DNA of 64,000 nt from Acidobacteriota bacterium. GTDB lineage: Bacteria; Acidobacteriota; Polarisedimenticolia; J045. The stretch covers positions 228,454 through 292,453 of the forward strand of contig JAUZRX010000010.1 in the NCBI GenBank assembly GCA_030949985.1, written 5' to 3'. The notes below the pieces were generated by a model, which had not been told where the DNA came from, made no database searches, and saw only the letters and a list, made by a program, of their open reading frames with translations. Position numbers and translations under genes: made by a program. This document shows positions 8,086 to 16,892 of the stretch, piece by piece (positions within the stretch are counted from its first letter, which is position 1; each line of letters starts with the position of its first letter).

Positions 8086-11000
8086 TTACGGGCCCTCGTC
8101 GCCGCAGGCGTTGGCGGCACGAACCAGGTAATAGTAGGTCTTGCCGTCACTCCCCACGTTCTCGTCATCGTAGAAGAGCCCCTCGCTCTCCCCGAGCAGC
8201 ACGAAAGACGCCGGCTGGGGCGATTCGGAGCGATAGACGCGGTAGACGCTGGCCTCGGCGACAGCATGCCACTCGAGGCGCAGATGCACGTGCCCGTAGA
8301 GAGTGGCCCCCAGGCCGACGACCTCTGCCGGGAGCTCTCGGCTGGTGGTCTCCTGCACGGCGACATGAACGTTGTTGTCGTCCATCACACCGCCGCCCGC
8401 CGGCCCCGTCGAACAGGTCTCGTCGTTCTCCGCTCGCACGACATAAAAAAGCTGCCGGTCGGTGGGCGCCGACGTGTCATCGTAGGATAGAGTCGTGATG
8501 CCGGAGGCGACCAGGTTCGTCGGACCGGGGGCGAAATCCGGTTGCTCGGCGCGGTAGACGGCGTAGGTCCCGCCTCCACCGGTGCCCCAGGAAACAGCGG
8601 CGTTCCACGAGACGGTGACACCACTCGCTCCACAGGCGTCGTTGTCGGTGGCCGAAACGGCGCCGGCGAAGGAAGGTGCGCCGGTGCAACCTCCGCAGGG
8701 CCCATAATCGGGCAGGGATCCGTCTTTAAGGATCACGTCGTCGATGGTCCAACCGGAATACTGCGCGCCGGCATCGGCGGACTGCCGAAACTGAATCCGC
8801 ATGGAAGGGCGGCCATCGACAAAAGTTCCCAAGTCGTACTCCAGTTTCTCCCAGGCCGCATCGTCCACCAGCCCCTCGGAACGGAAGAGCGGGCGACCGG
8901 CGTCGGTCCACAGCCAGATCGACGCCTCGTCTCCGTTTCCCGCATGCAGTTGCTTGTAGACGATCAGCTTGGTCCGGGTCCAGCTCGAAGCGTCGAGAAA
9001 GGGCGTGTAGGCCGATTCCACCGTTGACGGTTCGTAGTCACCGGGGTGAGCCCCCTGTCCACTGAGATCGTGTCCCAGCACACCGGCGTTGTTGTAGGCT
9101 TCCGCGGGGTCGGGACGGCCGGAGGAGCCGCCGGCCCCCTGGGCCGGGCCGAACTCCCACTCGCCCTCCAGCGTCCACGAACCGCTTCCCTGCTCGAAGG
9201 ATTCTTTCCAGTACAGTCCCGGAACCAGGCCGAGGTCGAAGGCGAAGGACGCGCCATGGCGATCCCGCACGGTGGTGTAGCCGAATTCGTCGGTGCTGCG
9301 CACCCGGAAGTAGACCGTCCCGCAGCTCTGGAACTCGTGCAGAACGACGCTGTGACTCGTGACCAGCGAAGCCGCCGCCGTGGTCCGGCCCAGTTCGGGC
9401 GTCAAGCCCCATTCGACGACGGAATCCGCCGGTTCCTGGGTAGTCCAGCTCACCGTCGCCCGCTCGTCGGTGATCGCTTCCACCCGCAGGTCCGAGATCA
9501 CGGGTCCGGCACAATCGGCCCGCGCCGTGTCGTAGGCAACAGCCGCGGCCCCTGTGCCGTCGTCCGCGTCGAGGTAGGTCACGGTGATCCGGTCCCCGTC
9601 GGCCAACTGGAGCCGGCCATCGGCGACCGGTGAGCCGGTCGCCGTACCGATCGAACCGGTAAAGCGGGAGGTATCACTCCCCGTCTCGGTCAATTGAACC
9701 CATTCGCCGACCGTCTCCGTGGTGCTGGTCACCTCCACAGTCACCGTGTCGACCGCCCCACTGTCCAGGTTCAGGTCGAGATCGGTGACGGTGATACCCA
9801 CCGTATCGGCGCAGGAGTAGAAATCGAGGTCGATCGTCACCTTGCCCGCGTGGCAGGACTGGGGTCCCTCGCCGAAATCACCCAGCGTCTCGAAATGATA
9901 GAATTGGCCGTTCCTGTCGTCCATGGCCCGGTTGCCCAGGGCATCGACGCTGGTGACCCGGTAGTAGTAGACGGTGCATTCGTCGAGACGAGAGAGTAAC
10001 ACCGAATGCTGCTGGACCAGGCGGCCGTCAGCCTGCTCGAGAGTCGGTGGAATCGCCGGCCCGTACTCGACGAGAGAGTCGCTTCTCTCGTCGGTGCTCC
10101 ACTTGATGCTCACCGAAGTGAGGGTCGCTCCCTCGTCACGCACGTCAGTGATCAGAGGCTCGCTGCAATCGATATCGGCGGTATCGGTCTTGGGGATGTT
10201 CGTCCCGCCGGCGCCATTGTCGGCATCGATGTAGGTCGCCGTCACCACGTCGCCGTCGACCACCTGGATCGCACCGTCCGCCTGGGGCGGACCACCGTCG
10301 ACGGGGATCTCGCCGCGGAAGACGCCGGTAGCCGGTCCGGTTTCGACCAGGGTGATCACTTCCGCGGTGGGCTCCGTGTTGGAAGTGACATCCACGTCGA
10401 GCGTGCCACCGCCCTTGAGATCGGCGTCGGTGACCACCAGCGAAAGGGTTCCGGCGCAGTTCGAAGCCCGCTCACGAATCGACATCCGTCCGTCGGAATT
10501 GGCTGTCAGCAAGACCGCCTCGTAAGCATCCACCCGGCCCGTGCCGTAGGTATTGTCCTTGCCCGGTTCACCGAGATCGACCGAGCTGTCTTCGAGCAAC
10601 AGCTTGATGTCGTCGGGCGTCAGGTCGGGATCGTTGGCCACCATCAGGGCCACCGTACCCGCCACGTGGGGGGTCGCCATCGAGGTACCCGACTTGGTCG
10701 AGTAACCGCTGCAGAGGTTGTGAGACTTGGTGTTCACGCCCGGCGCCGAAACGTCGGGCTTGATCAGCCCGGGCGGGTAGGGATGGTCGTTGAACGGCGG
10801 CACGTCCTCCCAGGTCACAGGACCGCGACTCGAGAACGACGCCGCCTGGTCGCTGCAGTCCGTCGCGCCGACGGTGATCACCCGGGGCACGTCGCCGGGC
10901 GTGCGCACGTTGTCCGGCTCGCTGCCCGAACCCTCGTTACCGGCCGCGATGACCATCGCCGTGCCCGCGTCGATCGTGTTCTCGCAGTTGGTGCGCCAGG

Positions 11001-12033
11001 TGGCCCGATCCGGGTTCTGGTTGTGGGGCCAGCCGAGACTCATGGAAATCGCATCGGCCCCGTTGTCCGCCGCGTACTGCATGGCCTCCCACACATCGGG
11101 CTCGTCCGAGAATTGCAGGCCCACGCGGAGGATCATCACCCGGGCGTCGGGGGCCATACCGGCCTGGGTCCCCGCGGTGCCGTCCCCGGCCACGGTACCC
11201 GCGGTGTGCGAACCGTGGGAGTTGTCATCGTTGGGATCGTTGTCCCCCTGGTCGATATCGTATCCGACCAGGTCATCCACATAGCCGTTGCCGTCGTCGT
11301 CGACACCGTTCTCGTCATCGGCGTCCATCACGACACCGTCACCGTCGAGATCCTCGCCGGGATTGACCCAGACCTGGTTCTCGATGTCCGAGTGATACCA
11401 GCAGGTGCCGGAATCGATCACCGCGATCACCGCGCCCTCACCGGTGACCCCCAGGTCGTTCCAGACCAGCGGCGCGTTCATCAGGTCGACCCCGCATTCG
11501 ATTTCATCGACCCCCGCGGCCGGCGCGAGGTAGGCTGCCAGCGGCGAGGTTTCCCTCACCGGCGTCAGGGGTTGATCGAGAGACACGTCCACTTTGGGCG
11601 AGTAACTCACGTGATCGATCTCGTCGAGCGTGGACAGCCGGCGGATCTCCTCGGCACTCAAGTCGGCGGCGACAATGTTGCCGATCCAGAGGTAACGCAC
11701 CCGTCGCGCCCGCCCCAGACTCTCGAGCCGCTGCAACTCACGGCGCAACCGGAGCTGAGTCCGTTCGGCGTGCGCCTTGAGCGCCCCGACCACGATCCGT
11801 CGACGCTGGTCCCGGTCCGCGACGCCGGCGACCCGCTCCCGCAGAGCGGGGCCTGTCAGTTGCTCGGCCAGCACGAAGTAGACCGGTATCCATTCTCCGG
11901 GAGCGGCCTCGTCGAGAACCCGGGACAGGGGTTCCCGCAGGCGGGGACCGGCCGTCTCCGCCGACACGGAAGACGCCGCCGACAGGACGGCCGCGCACAG
12001 CAATAGCCACAAGCACCTCGAGCGGGTGATCAC
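8086..12033 (-). CDS. Secreted multidomain S8 (subtilisin-family) serine protease
   Basis: GTG 12033 is preceded by GGAGG and gives a clean signal peptide (hydrophobic residues about 7-24, cut near VSA-ET). The first ~150 residues look like an inhibitory propeptide. The catalytic triad is D207 (AVIDSGT), H273 (NSHGSHTAG) and S451 (SGTSMATPH), with the oxyanion asparagine in AAGNEG. An Asp-rich insert (about 228-270; DLDGDGVV, DDDGNGYVDD) resembles Ca-binding loops. After the protease come two copies of a ~190-residue unit: an ETG…FxG beta domain ending YxDAD(N/D)G, then an FN3-like domain with W(S/T)T and SLVEYG or SVVEWG. A jelly-roll/MAM-like domain and two FN3-like domains with VYR motifs follow. 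It is probably an extracellular degradative enzyme with adhesion or carbohydrate-binding parts. It has no operon partner. A start 54 nt upstream is possible but lacks a ribosome binding site. Confidence 0.9.
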   Translation of the reverse strand: MITRSRCLWLLLCAAVLSAASSVSAETAGPRLREPLSRVLDEAAPGEWIPVYFVLAEQLTGPALRERVAGVADRDQRRRIVVGALKAHAERTQLRLRRELQRLESLGRARRVRYLWIGNIVAADLSAEEIRRLSTLDEIDHVSYSPKVDVSLDQPLTPVRETSPLAAYLAPAAGVDEIECGVDLMNAPLVWNDLGVTGEGAVIAVIDSGTCWYHSDIENQVWVNPGEDLDGDGVVMDADDENGVDDDGNGYVDDLVGYDIDQGDNDPNDDNSHGSHTAGTVAGDGTAGTQAGMAPDARVMILRVGLQFSDEPDVWEAMQYAADNGADAISMSLGWPHNQNPDRATWRTNCENTIDAGTAMVIAAGNEGSGSEPDNVRTPGDVPRVITVGATDCSDQAASFSSRGPVTWEDVPPFNDHPYPPGLIKPDVSAPGVNTKSHNLCSGYSTKSGTSMATPHVAGTVALMVANDPDLTPDDIKLLLEDSSVDLGEPGKDNTYGTGRVDAYEAVLLTANSDGRMSIRERASNCAGTLSLVVTDADLKGGGTLDVDVTSNTEPTAEVITLVETGPATGVFRGEIPVDGGPPQADGAIQVVDGDVVTATYIDADNGAGGTNIPKTDTADIDCSEPLITDVRDEGATLTSVSIKWSTDERSDSLVEYGPAIPPTLEQADGRLVQQHSVLLSRLDECTVYYYRVTSVDALGNRAMDDRNGQFYHFETLGDFGEGPQSCHAGKVTIDLDFYSCADTVGITVTDLDLNLDSGAVDTVTVEVTSTTETVGEWVQLTETGSDTSRFTGSIGTATGSPVADGRLQLADGDRITVTYLDADDGTGAAAVAYDTARADCAGPVISDLRVEAITDERATVSWTTQEPADSVVEWGLTPELGRTTAAASLVTSHSVVLHEFQSCGTVYFRVRSTDEFGYTTVRDRHGASFAFDLGLVPGLYWKESFEQGSGSWTLEGEWEFGPAQGAGGSSGRPDPAEAYNNAGVLGHDLSGQGAHPGDYEPSTVESAYTPFLDASSWTRTKLIVYKQLHAGNGDEASIWLWTDAGRPLFRSEGLVDDAAWEKLEYDLGTFVDGRPSMRIQFRQSADAGAQYSGWTIDDVILKDGSLPDYGPCGGCTGAPSFAGAVSATDNDACGASGVTVSWNAAVSWGTGGGGTYAVYRAEQPDFAPGPTNLVASGITTLSYDDTSAPTDRQLFYVVRAENDETCSTGPAGGGVMDDNNVHVAVQETTSRELPAEVVGLGATLYGHVHLRLEWHAVAEASVYRVYRSESPQPASFVLLGESEGLFYDDENVGSDGKTYYYLVRAANACGDEGP

Positions 12034-12348
12034 CAGCCTTCCTCCAAGCCCCCGAAACGAGCCGTACGAACCCTGTCGGCCCTGCATTCGGCCTCCCGCC
12101 GCATCCAGGGCCGATGCGATCCTCGAACCTGACCTTTCGTCACTATGTACGGCGAAGACGGCCCGGCGTCAGGCAAAAGTAGAACGAAAGGCGACGGATT
12201 CCACGGCGGAGTGCGCAAGAGGCCGGCAAAACCCCCTTCCATCGCGGGCCACGGCGAGAAACTTAATGTAAAGTTATCCGCCCTTGCGGCTGATTTCCCG
12301 GAACCCGGGGCGGACCCACCGCCCCCCCCTGACATGGGAGGCCCGACA
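12034..12348. other. Divergent intergenic region between subtilase and HEAT/Nfn operon
   Basis: This 315-nt region must hold the promoters of two divergent units. The only A+T-rich island in GC-rich surroundings is 12258-12278. It contains the small dyad AACTT-N6-AAGTT and could be a promoter or operator for the plus-strand operon. I could not fit a convincing -35/-10 pair to either strand. The ribosome binding sites at the two ends are clear: GGAGGAAGG for the protease (minus) and GGGAGG for the HEAT gene (plus). Confidence 0.3.
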
Positions 12349-13134
12349 ATGGCGCGAGCCGAACTCGAAACCCTCTACCGGCAGCTGCGCGCCCATGGCG
12401 CCGACGAAGTCCTCGAAGCCCTCTTCGCCCTCCGCCGGCTGGTACCCGACCTCGAGCCCCAGGAGCGTTCGGAAGCCGCCGCCGCGGTGGCCTCCCTCTT
12501 CTACCTCGACGTGCAGGACCGCCCCGAAATGGCGACGGTGGTCGACCAGGCCATCCGGCTGCTCCACTCGATGGGCCCCGACCTGATCCCCCTGCACATG
12601 GAGGAAATGCGGGGCTCTGATTTCAAGGCCCTGTTCTGCTTCGCCCGGGTCCTGGCACTCTTCGGCTCCGAGGCTGTCACACCCATCATCGACGCCTGCC
12701 GGGGCAGCGACGACTCCCACCTGCTGGTGGGAGGCATCTACGCCCTGACCAAGATCCGGGATCGCTCCATCCTCCAGGGCCTGGATCTGGTGCTCGAACT
12801 GACCGGGCACGGCGATTCCGAAGTGCGGGATACGGCCGTGCGTGCCCTGGGCAAGTTCGTCGAGCGCTTCGGCAAGCAGTTCGACACCTCGGCCGCGGAA
12901 CGCAGCTACACCCGGCTGATGGCCGCCAGCGTCGATCCCCTCCCCGCCATTCGCGCCAAGGCCGTGCGGGGCCTGGGGAAGATGGCCGCGGCCGGCATAC
13001 TCAGCAGCGACCAGCGCGCCCGCGTCCAGAGTCGACTCGACCAGGTGCTCGGCCAGTCCTCGGAGATGGGCTGGGACCAGGCCTTCATCGTCCGCCGCGA
13101 AGCCGCCGAAGCCGCGGAACACCTGGCTGACTAG
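12349..13134 (+). CDS. HEAT-like repeat protein preceding the Nfn genes
   Basis: This is a 261-residue, all-helical soluble protein with degenerate HEAT/armadillo-like repeats (RxLVPDL, AIRLLHSMG, AVRALGKF, AVRGLGKM). There is no signal peptide or catalytic motif. ATG 12349 is chosen because GGGAGG lies 8-9 nt upstream and the residues before it in the open frame are non-helical and Pro-rich. It is 18 nt upstream of nfnA, so it is probably the first gene of a HEAT-nfnA-nfnB operon. A link to the NfnAB complex (assembly or docking) is suggested only by position; such a partner is not a standard part of known NfnAB. Confidence 0.7.
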   Translation: MARAELETLYRQLRAHGADEVLEALFALRRLVPDLEPQERSEAAAAVASLFYLDVQDRPEMATVVDQAIRLLHSMGPDLIPLHMEEMRGSDFKALFCFARVLALFGSEAVTPIIDACRGSDDSHLLVGGIYALTKIRDRSILQGLDLVLELTGHGDSEVRDTAVRALGKFVERFGKQFDTSAAERSYTRLMAASVDPLPAIRAKAVRGLGKMAAAGILSSDQRARVQSRLDQVLGQSSEMGWDQAFIVRREAAEAAEHLAD

Positions 13135-13152
13135 GAAAAAGAGGAAAAAACC

Positions 13153-14016
13153 ATGCGCGAGTACGAGATCCTCTCCACCGAGGACGTGACGGAAGAGATC
13201 AAGATCTTCGACCTCTATGCCCCCATGGTCTCGCGACGCTGCCAGCCGGGACAGTTCCTGATCGTGATGAACGACGAGCGGGGGGAACGCATTCCCCTGA
13301 CCATCGCCGACTTCGACCGCGAGAAGGGCACGGTGGAGATCGTCTTCCAGGTCGTGGGCAAATCCACCGCCCAACTCGGCGCAATGAAGCCGGGTGACGC
13401 GCTGTATGCCGTCGTCGGCCCTTTCGGGCATCCCAGCGAGATCCGCGGTCACAGGAAGGTCGTCACCGTCGGTGGCGGCATCGGTATCGCCCCGGTCTAC
13501 CCCATCGCCCGGGGCTACCGGGAAAACGGCGCCTACACGATCAACATCATCGGCGCCCGCCATGGTGACCTGCTGGTCTACGAGGAGAAGATGCGCGCGA
13601 TCAGCGACGAACTGATCGTCTGCACCGACGATGGTTCCCGCGGCCGCAAGGCGCTGGTTACCGAGCCCCTCAAGGAAATCCTCGAGGCCCACGACGACGT
13701 GGACCTCTGCCTGGCCATCGGCCCGCCGATCATGATGAAGTTCGTCGCCGAAACCACCCGGCCTCTGGGAGTCAAGACCATCGTCTCCCTCAACTCGGTG
13801 ATGATCGATGGCACGGGGATGTGCGGCGGTTGCCGCGTCGATGTCGGCGGCAAGACCTTCTTCACCTGTGTCGACGGCCCGGAATTCGACGGTCACGCCG
13901 TGGACTTCGACCTGCTGATGTCGCGCCAGAGCATGTACCGCGACCAGGAACGCCAGGCGATGGAACGCTGGGAGCACGAGTGCCGTCTCGGACTGCAGCC
14001 GGGCGGAGAAAATTGA
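13153..14016 (+). CDS. nfnA: NfnA-type ferredoxin-NADP+ reductase / sulfide dehydrogenase small subunit
   Basis: This is the NAD(H)-side subunit of the electron-bifurcating NADH-dependent reduced ferredoxin:NADP+ oxidoreductase (also named SudB). An N-terminal beta-barrel binds FAD (RIPLTIAD); the NAD-binding lobe shows GGGIGIAPVYP; the C-terminal [2Fe-2S] segment has C224, C227 and C239. The fourth ligand position is D219 (IDGTGMC) rather than Cys. An Asp ligand is the known NfnA arrangement, so this supports the family rather than damage. The length (287 aa) is typical. It is 34 nt before nfnB, as in other Nfn operons. The enzyme may also work in glutamate synthesis or sulfide metabolism; sequence alone does not separate these. 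Confidence 0.82.
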   Translation: MREYEILSTEDVTEEIKIFDLYAPMVSRRCQPGQFLIVMNDERGERIPLTIADFDREKGTVEIVFQVVGKSTAQLGAMKPGDALYAVVGPFGHPSEIRGHRKVVTVGGGIGIAPVYPIARGYRENGAYTINIIGARHGDLLVYEEKMRAISDELIVCTDDGSRGRKALVTEPLKEILEAHDDVDLCLAIGPPIMMKFVAETTRPLGVKTIVSLNSVMIDGTGMCGGCRVDVGGKTFFTCVDGPEFDGHAVDFDLLMSRQSMYRDQERQAMERWEHECRLGLQPGGEN

Positions 14017-14050
14017 GTCATCCACAGGGATCGACGCCGGAGACAACCTG

Positions 14051-15451
14051 ATGGCCGACAAGCGGAAGACCAAGGTCCCCATGCGGGAGCAGGATCCCGA
14101 GGTACGCAGGCGGAACTTCCTCGAGGTGCCCCTCGGCTATAGCCCCGAGGAAGCCCGGGAAGAGGCGGCCCGCTGCCTGATGTGCAAGAAGCCCAAGTGC
14201 GTCGAGGGCTGCCCGGTGGAGATCGACATCCCCGGATTCATCGCCCTGATCAAGGAAGGGCGCTTCAACGAGGCCGCGCGCCACATCAAGCAGAAGAACG
14301 CCCTGCCCGCCATCTGCGGGCGGGTCTGTCCCCAGGAGGAGCAGTGCGAGGCGGTGTGCGTGGTGGCCAAGAAGGGCGAGAGCGTGGCCATCGGCAACCT
14401 CGAGCGCTTCGCCGCCGACTACGAGGCCGCTCATCCCGACGGCGTGTGCCCCGAGATCGGGCCGAAGCGCGACCTCAAGGTGGCCGTGGTGGGATCGGGA
14501 CCCGCGGGCCTGACGGTGGCCGCCGATCTGGCTCTCAAGGGCTACCAGGTCACCATCTTCGAAGCGCTCCACAAGGCGGGCGGCGTGCTGGTCTACGGCA
14601 TTCCCGAGTTCCGCCTGCCCAAGGCCATCGTCCAGCGGGAACTGGACTACCTGGCCAGTCTCGGGGTGGAGATCCGCTGCAACGTGGTGGTCGGGGCCTC
14701 GATCAGCATCGACGATCTCTTCGAGGAAGGCTACAAGGCCGTGTTCATCGGCGTCGGCGCCGGCCTGCCCATGTTCCTCAACATCCCCGGTGAGAACCTC
14801 AACGGGGTCTACTCGGCCAACGAGTACCTGACCCGGGCCAACCTGATGCGGGCCTTCGAGTTCCCCAACAGCGACACGCCCATCGCCCACGGCCGGCGGG
14901 TGGCGGTGTTCGGAGGCGGCAACGTGGCGATGGACGCCGCTCGGACGGCCCTGCGGCTGGGGGCCGACGAGGTCTTCCTCTTCTACCGGCGCGCCCGGGA
15001 GCAAATGCCCGCCCGCCAGGAGGAGATCCACCACGCCGAACAGGAGGGGCTGAACTTCCAGTTCCTGACCTCGCCGGTGGAACTGCTCGGTGACGGCAAG
15101 GGCAACCTGCGGGCGGTGCGCTGCCAGCGCATGGAACTGGGCGAACCCGATGCATCGGGCCGACGCCGGCCGGTGCCCGTCGAGGGCAGCGAGTTCGACA
15201 CCGAGATCGACATTGCCGTGGTCGCCATCGGCAACGGATCCAATCCCCTGCTGACCCAGGCCACCGCCGACCTGGAGACCAACAAGTGGGGCAATATCGT
15301 CGCCGACCCCAAGACCGGCCGGACGACCAAGCGTGGCGTCTTCGCCGGTGGTGACATCGTCACCGGCGCGGCCACGGTGATCCTCGCCGCCGGCGCCGGG
15401 CGCAAGGCCGCCAACGCCATCGACGAGTACCTGAACTGGGTCACCTGGTAG
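14051..15451 (+). CDS. nfnB: NfnB / GltD-like large subunit (FAD and Fe-S oxidoreductase)
   Basis: This is the large subunit partner of the preceding gene. The N-terminal helical domain carries two Cys clusters for [4Fe-4S] centres (CLMCKKPKCVEGCP near residue 42, and CGRVCPQEEQCEAVC near 95). These are followed by a first Rossmann fold for FAD (VVGSGPAGLTVAADL near 142) and a second for NADP(H) (VFGGGNVAMDAARTALRLGA near 287). The C-terminal GDIVTGAATVILAAGAGRKAA motif closes the FAD site. The length (466 aa) fits NfnB/SudA and the glutamate synthase small subunit (GltD). The pairing with an NfnA-type gene, not a glutamate synthase large subunit, favours NfnB. It is annotated 'gltA' in many clostridial and archaeal genomes. 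Confidence 0.82.
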   Translation: MADKRKTKVPMREQDPEVRRRNFLEVPLGYSPEEAREEAARCLMCKKPKCVEGCPVEIDIPGFIALIKEGRFNEAARHIKQKNALPAICGRVCPQEEQCEAVCVVAKKGESVAIGNLERFAADYEAAHPDGVCPEIGPKRDLKVAVVGSGPAGLTVAADLALKGYQVTIFEALHKAGGVLVYGIPEFRLPKAIVQRELDYLASLGVEIRCNVVVGASISIDDLFEEGYKAVFIGVGAGLPMFLNIPGENLNGVYSANEYLTRANLMRAFEFPNSDTPIAHGRRVAVFGGGNVAMDAARTALRLGADEVFLFYRRAREQMPARQEEIHHAEQEGLNFQFLTSPVELLGDGKGNLRAVRCQRMELGEPDASGRRRPVPVEGSEFDTEIDIAVVAIGNGSNPLLTQATADLETNKWGNIVADPKTGRTTKRGVFAGGDIVTGAATVILAAGAGRKAANAIDEYLNWVTW

Positions 15452-15491
15452 ACCGGCGCGACAGCTTCGGCGGGCGGGTTATGCTCTGGCC

Positions 15492-16892
15492 ATGGTGATC
15501 CAGGGCCCAGGTCGCGGTTTCCCCCCGGCTCCCCGGCCCGAGGTCTCCCGGAGCCTCGACGGGGAACTGATCTTCTACCTCCCCGCCTCCCCGAGCCCCT
15601 GCTACCTCCATTCGCGCCTCGACCCCCGGGCCCAGGCGCGGGAGGTGGTGACGGCCGCCGGGGTGAGCGCCGCGGAAACGGTGGTCGTCTTCGGCGTCGG
15701 CGCCGGCCACCTGCCGCGGGCCGCCCTGGCCGCGGCCCCTGCCGGGGCTCGCCTCTTCTGCGTGGTCCTCGACCCGGGCTGCTTTGCGATGGCCCGGAAA
15801 CTGGGAGCCCTCGACGACCTGCTCGATCACCCGCGCCTGGTCTTCCTGACCGGCGATCTGGCCACCATCGCCGGGGCGCTGCCCCGGCGCCTGGACGAAG
15901 ACCTGCGGGTGGTCGTGCATGCTCCCCTGCTGGCGGCCACCGCCCCCGCCCTGGCTCCCCTGGCGGCCATGGCCCGGGAACTGGAAACGGTGCAGCGTTC
16001 ACGCCTGCGGCAGCGGGGCGTCGTGCTGGCCAACATCGAGAGCAACCTGCCGCTGATCCTACGCTCCGAGCCGGCCGCGGCCCTCGCCTCCGCGCTGCGG
16101 GGCAAGCGCGTCCTGCTCATCGGCCCCGGCCCGAGTCTCGACAGGCAACTCGGTCTCATCGCCCGAACCGCGCCAGGCAAGGTCGTCGTCGCCGCCCTGG
16201 ACACCGCCCTGCGCGCCCTGGCGCAGGCCGCCGTACCCGTCGAACTGGCTTTCACCCTGCACCCCCTCGACGGGAATCTCGCCAAGGTGGAAGGCCTGCG
16301 CCTCGACTTTCCGCTGGTCTACTTCGAGGGCGCCCACCCCCGGATCGCCGCCGCCTCCCCTCGCCCGCTCTTCGCCTGCGAAGCCGGTGGCCTGCTCGAC
16401 CGGGCCCACCCCCTTTTCGGCGCCGCCGGCCGCTATGCCAGCGAGGGCACGGTGCTGCTGGCCGCGCTGGAAGTGCTCGACGCCCTGGCCGTGGAGCAGA
16501 CGGGGTTGTGCGGAATCGACCTGGCTCTGGCGGGAGAGGTCAGCCACGCGGGGGGCCGGCGAGCGGACGCCGGCACCCGGCTCCAGGTGCCCGCGCGTGG
16601 TGGTGGCAGCGTGCTCACCACGCCCTCCCTCGATCTGCACCGTCGACGCCTCGAACGCTGGCTGGCCCGCAAACCCCGGCGGCTGGTGGATCTGACCGCC
16701 GCGGGAGCCACGGTGGCGGGCCTCGAGGCCCGGCCCCTCGAGGAGTGGCTGGCCGACGCGCCCGCCCACCCGGCGACCGATCTCAGGCGGCCGGATCCGT
16801 CACGGACCCTGGGCCGGGATTTCCGGGCCGACCAGGCCCGGCAGGCGGCTCGCCTGGCGCTCGAAGCCGCAACCAGGCAGGCAGGTGAATAG
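15492..16892 (+). CDS. MAF/MptE-like (DUF115) protein
   Basis: The central region has the family hallmarks: VLANIESNLPLI (about residue 177), then GKRVLLIGPGPSLDRQL and VVAALDTALRAL. These resemble the nucleotide-sugar or pterin-diphosphate pocket of the DUF115/6-hydroxymethylpterin-diphosphokinase (MptE) fold found in motility-associated (Maf) glycosyltransferases. At 466 aa it is shorter than typical Maf proteins (about 600). No signal peptide or membrane segment is visible. It starts 40 nt after nfnB with a weak ribosome binding site, so ATG 15492 is uncertain and co-transcription is only possible. Its last 110 bp overlap, tail to tail, the symporter gene on the other strand. The substrate is unknown; protein O-glycosylation is a family-based guess. 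Confidence 0.6.
   Translation: MVIQGPGRGFPPAPRPEVSRSLDGELIFYLPASPSPCYLHSRLDPRAQAREVVTAAGVSAAETVVVFGVGAGHLPRAALAAAPAGARLFCVVLDPGCFAMARKLGALDDLLDHPRLVFLTGDLATIAGALPRRLDEDLRVVVHAPLLAATAPALAPLAAMARELETVQRSRLRQRGVVLANIESNLPLILRSEPAAALASALRGKRVLLIGPGPSLDRQLGLIARTAPGKVVVAALDTALRALAQAAVPVELAFTLHPLDGNLAKVEGLRLDFPLVYFEGAHPRIAAASPRPLFACEAGGLLDRAHPLFGAAGRYASEGTVLLAALEVLDALAVEQTGLCGIDLALAGEVSHAGGRRADAGTRLQVPARGGGSVLTTPSLDLHRRRLERWLARKPRRLVDLTAAGATVAGLEARPLEEWLADAPAHPATDLRRPDPSRTLGRDFRADQARQAARLALEAATRQAGE

Noticed and set aside
13809..13811. Missing cysteine in the NfnA [2Fe-2S] site as a sign of inactivation
   Set aside because: An Asp ligand (D219) at this position is the known arrangement in NfnA.
15492..16892. 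Maf-type protein as evidence for a flagellar glycosylation island
   Set aside because: No flagellar, pseudaminic-acid or legionaminic-acid genes are nearby. The family match alone does not support that role.
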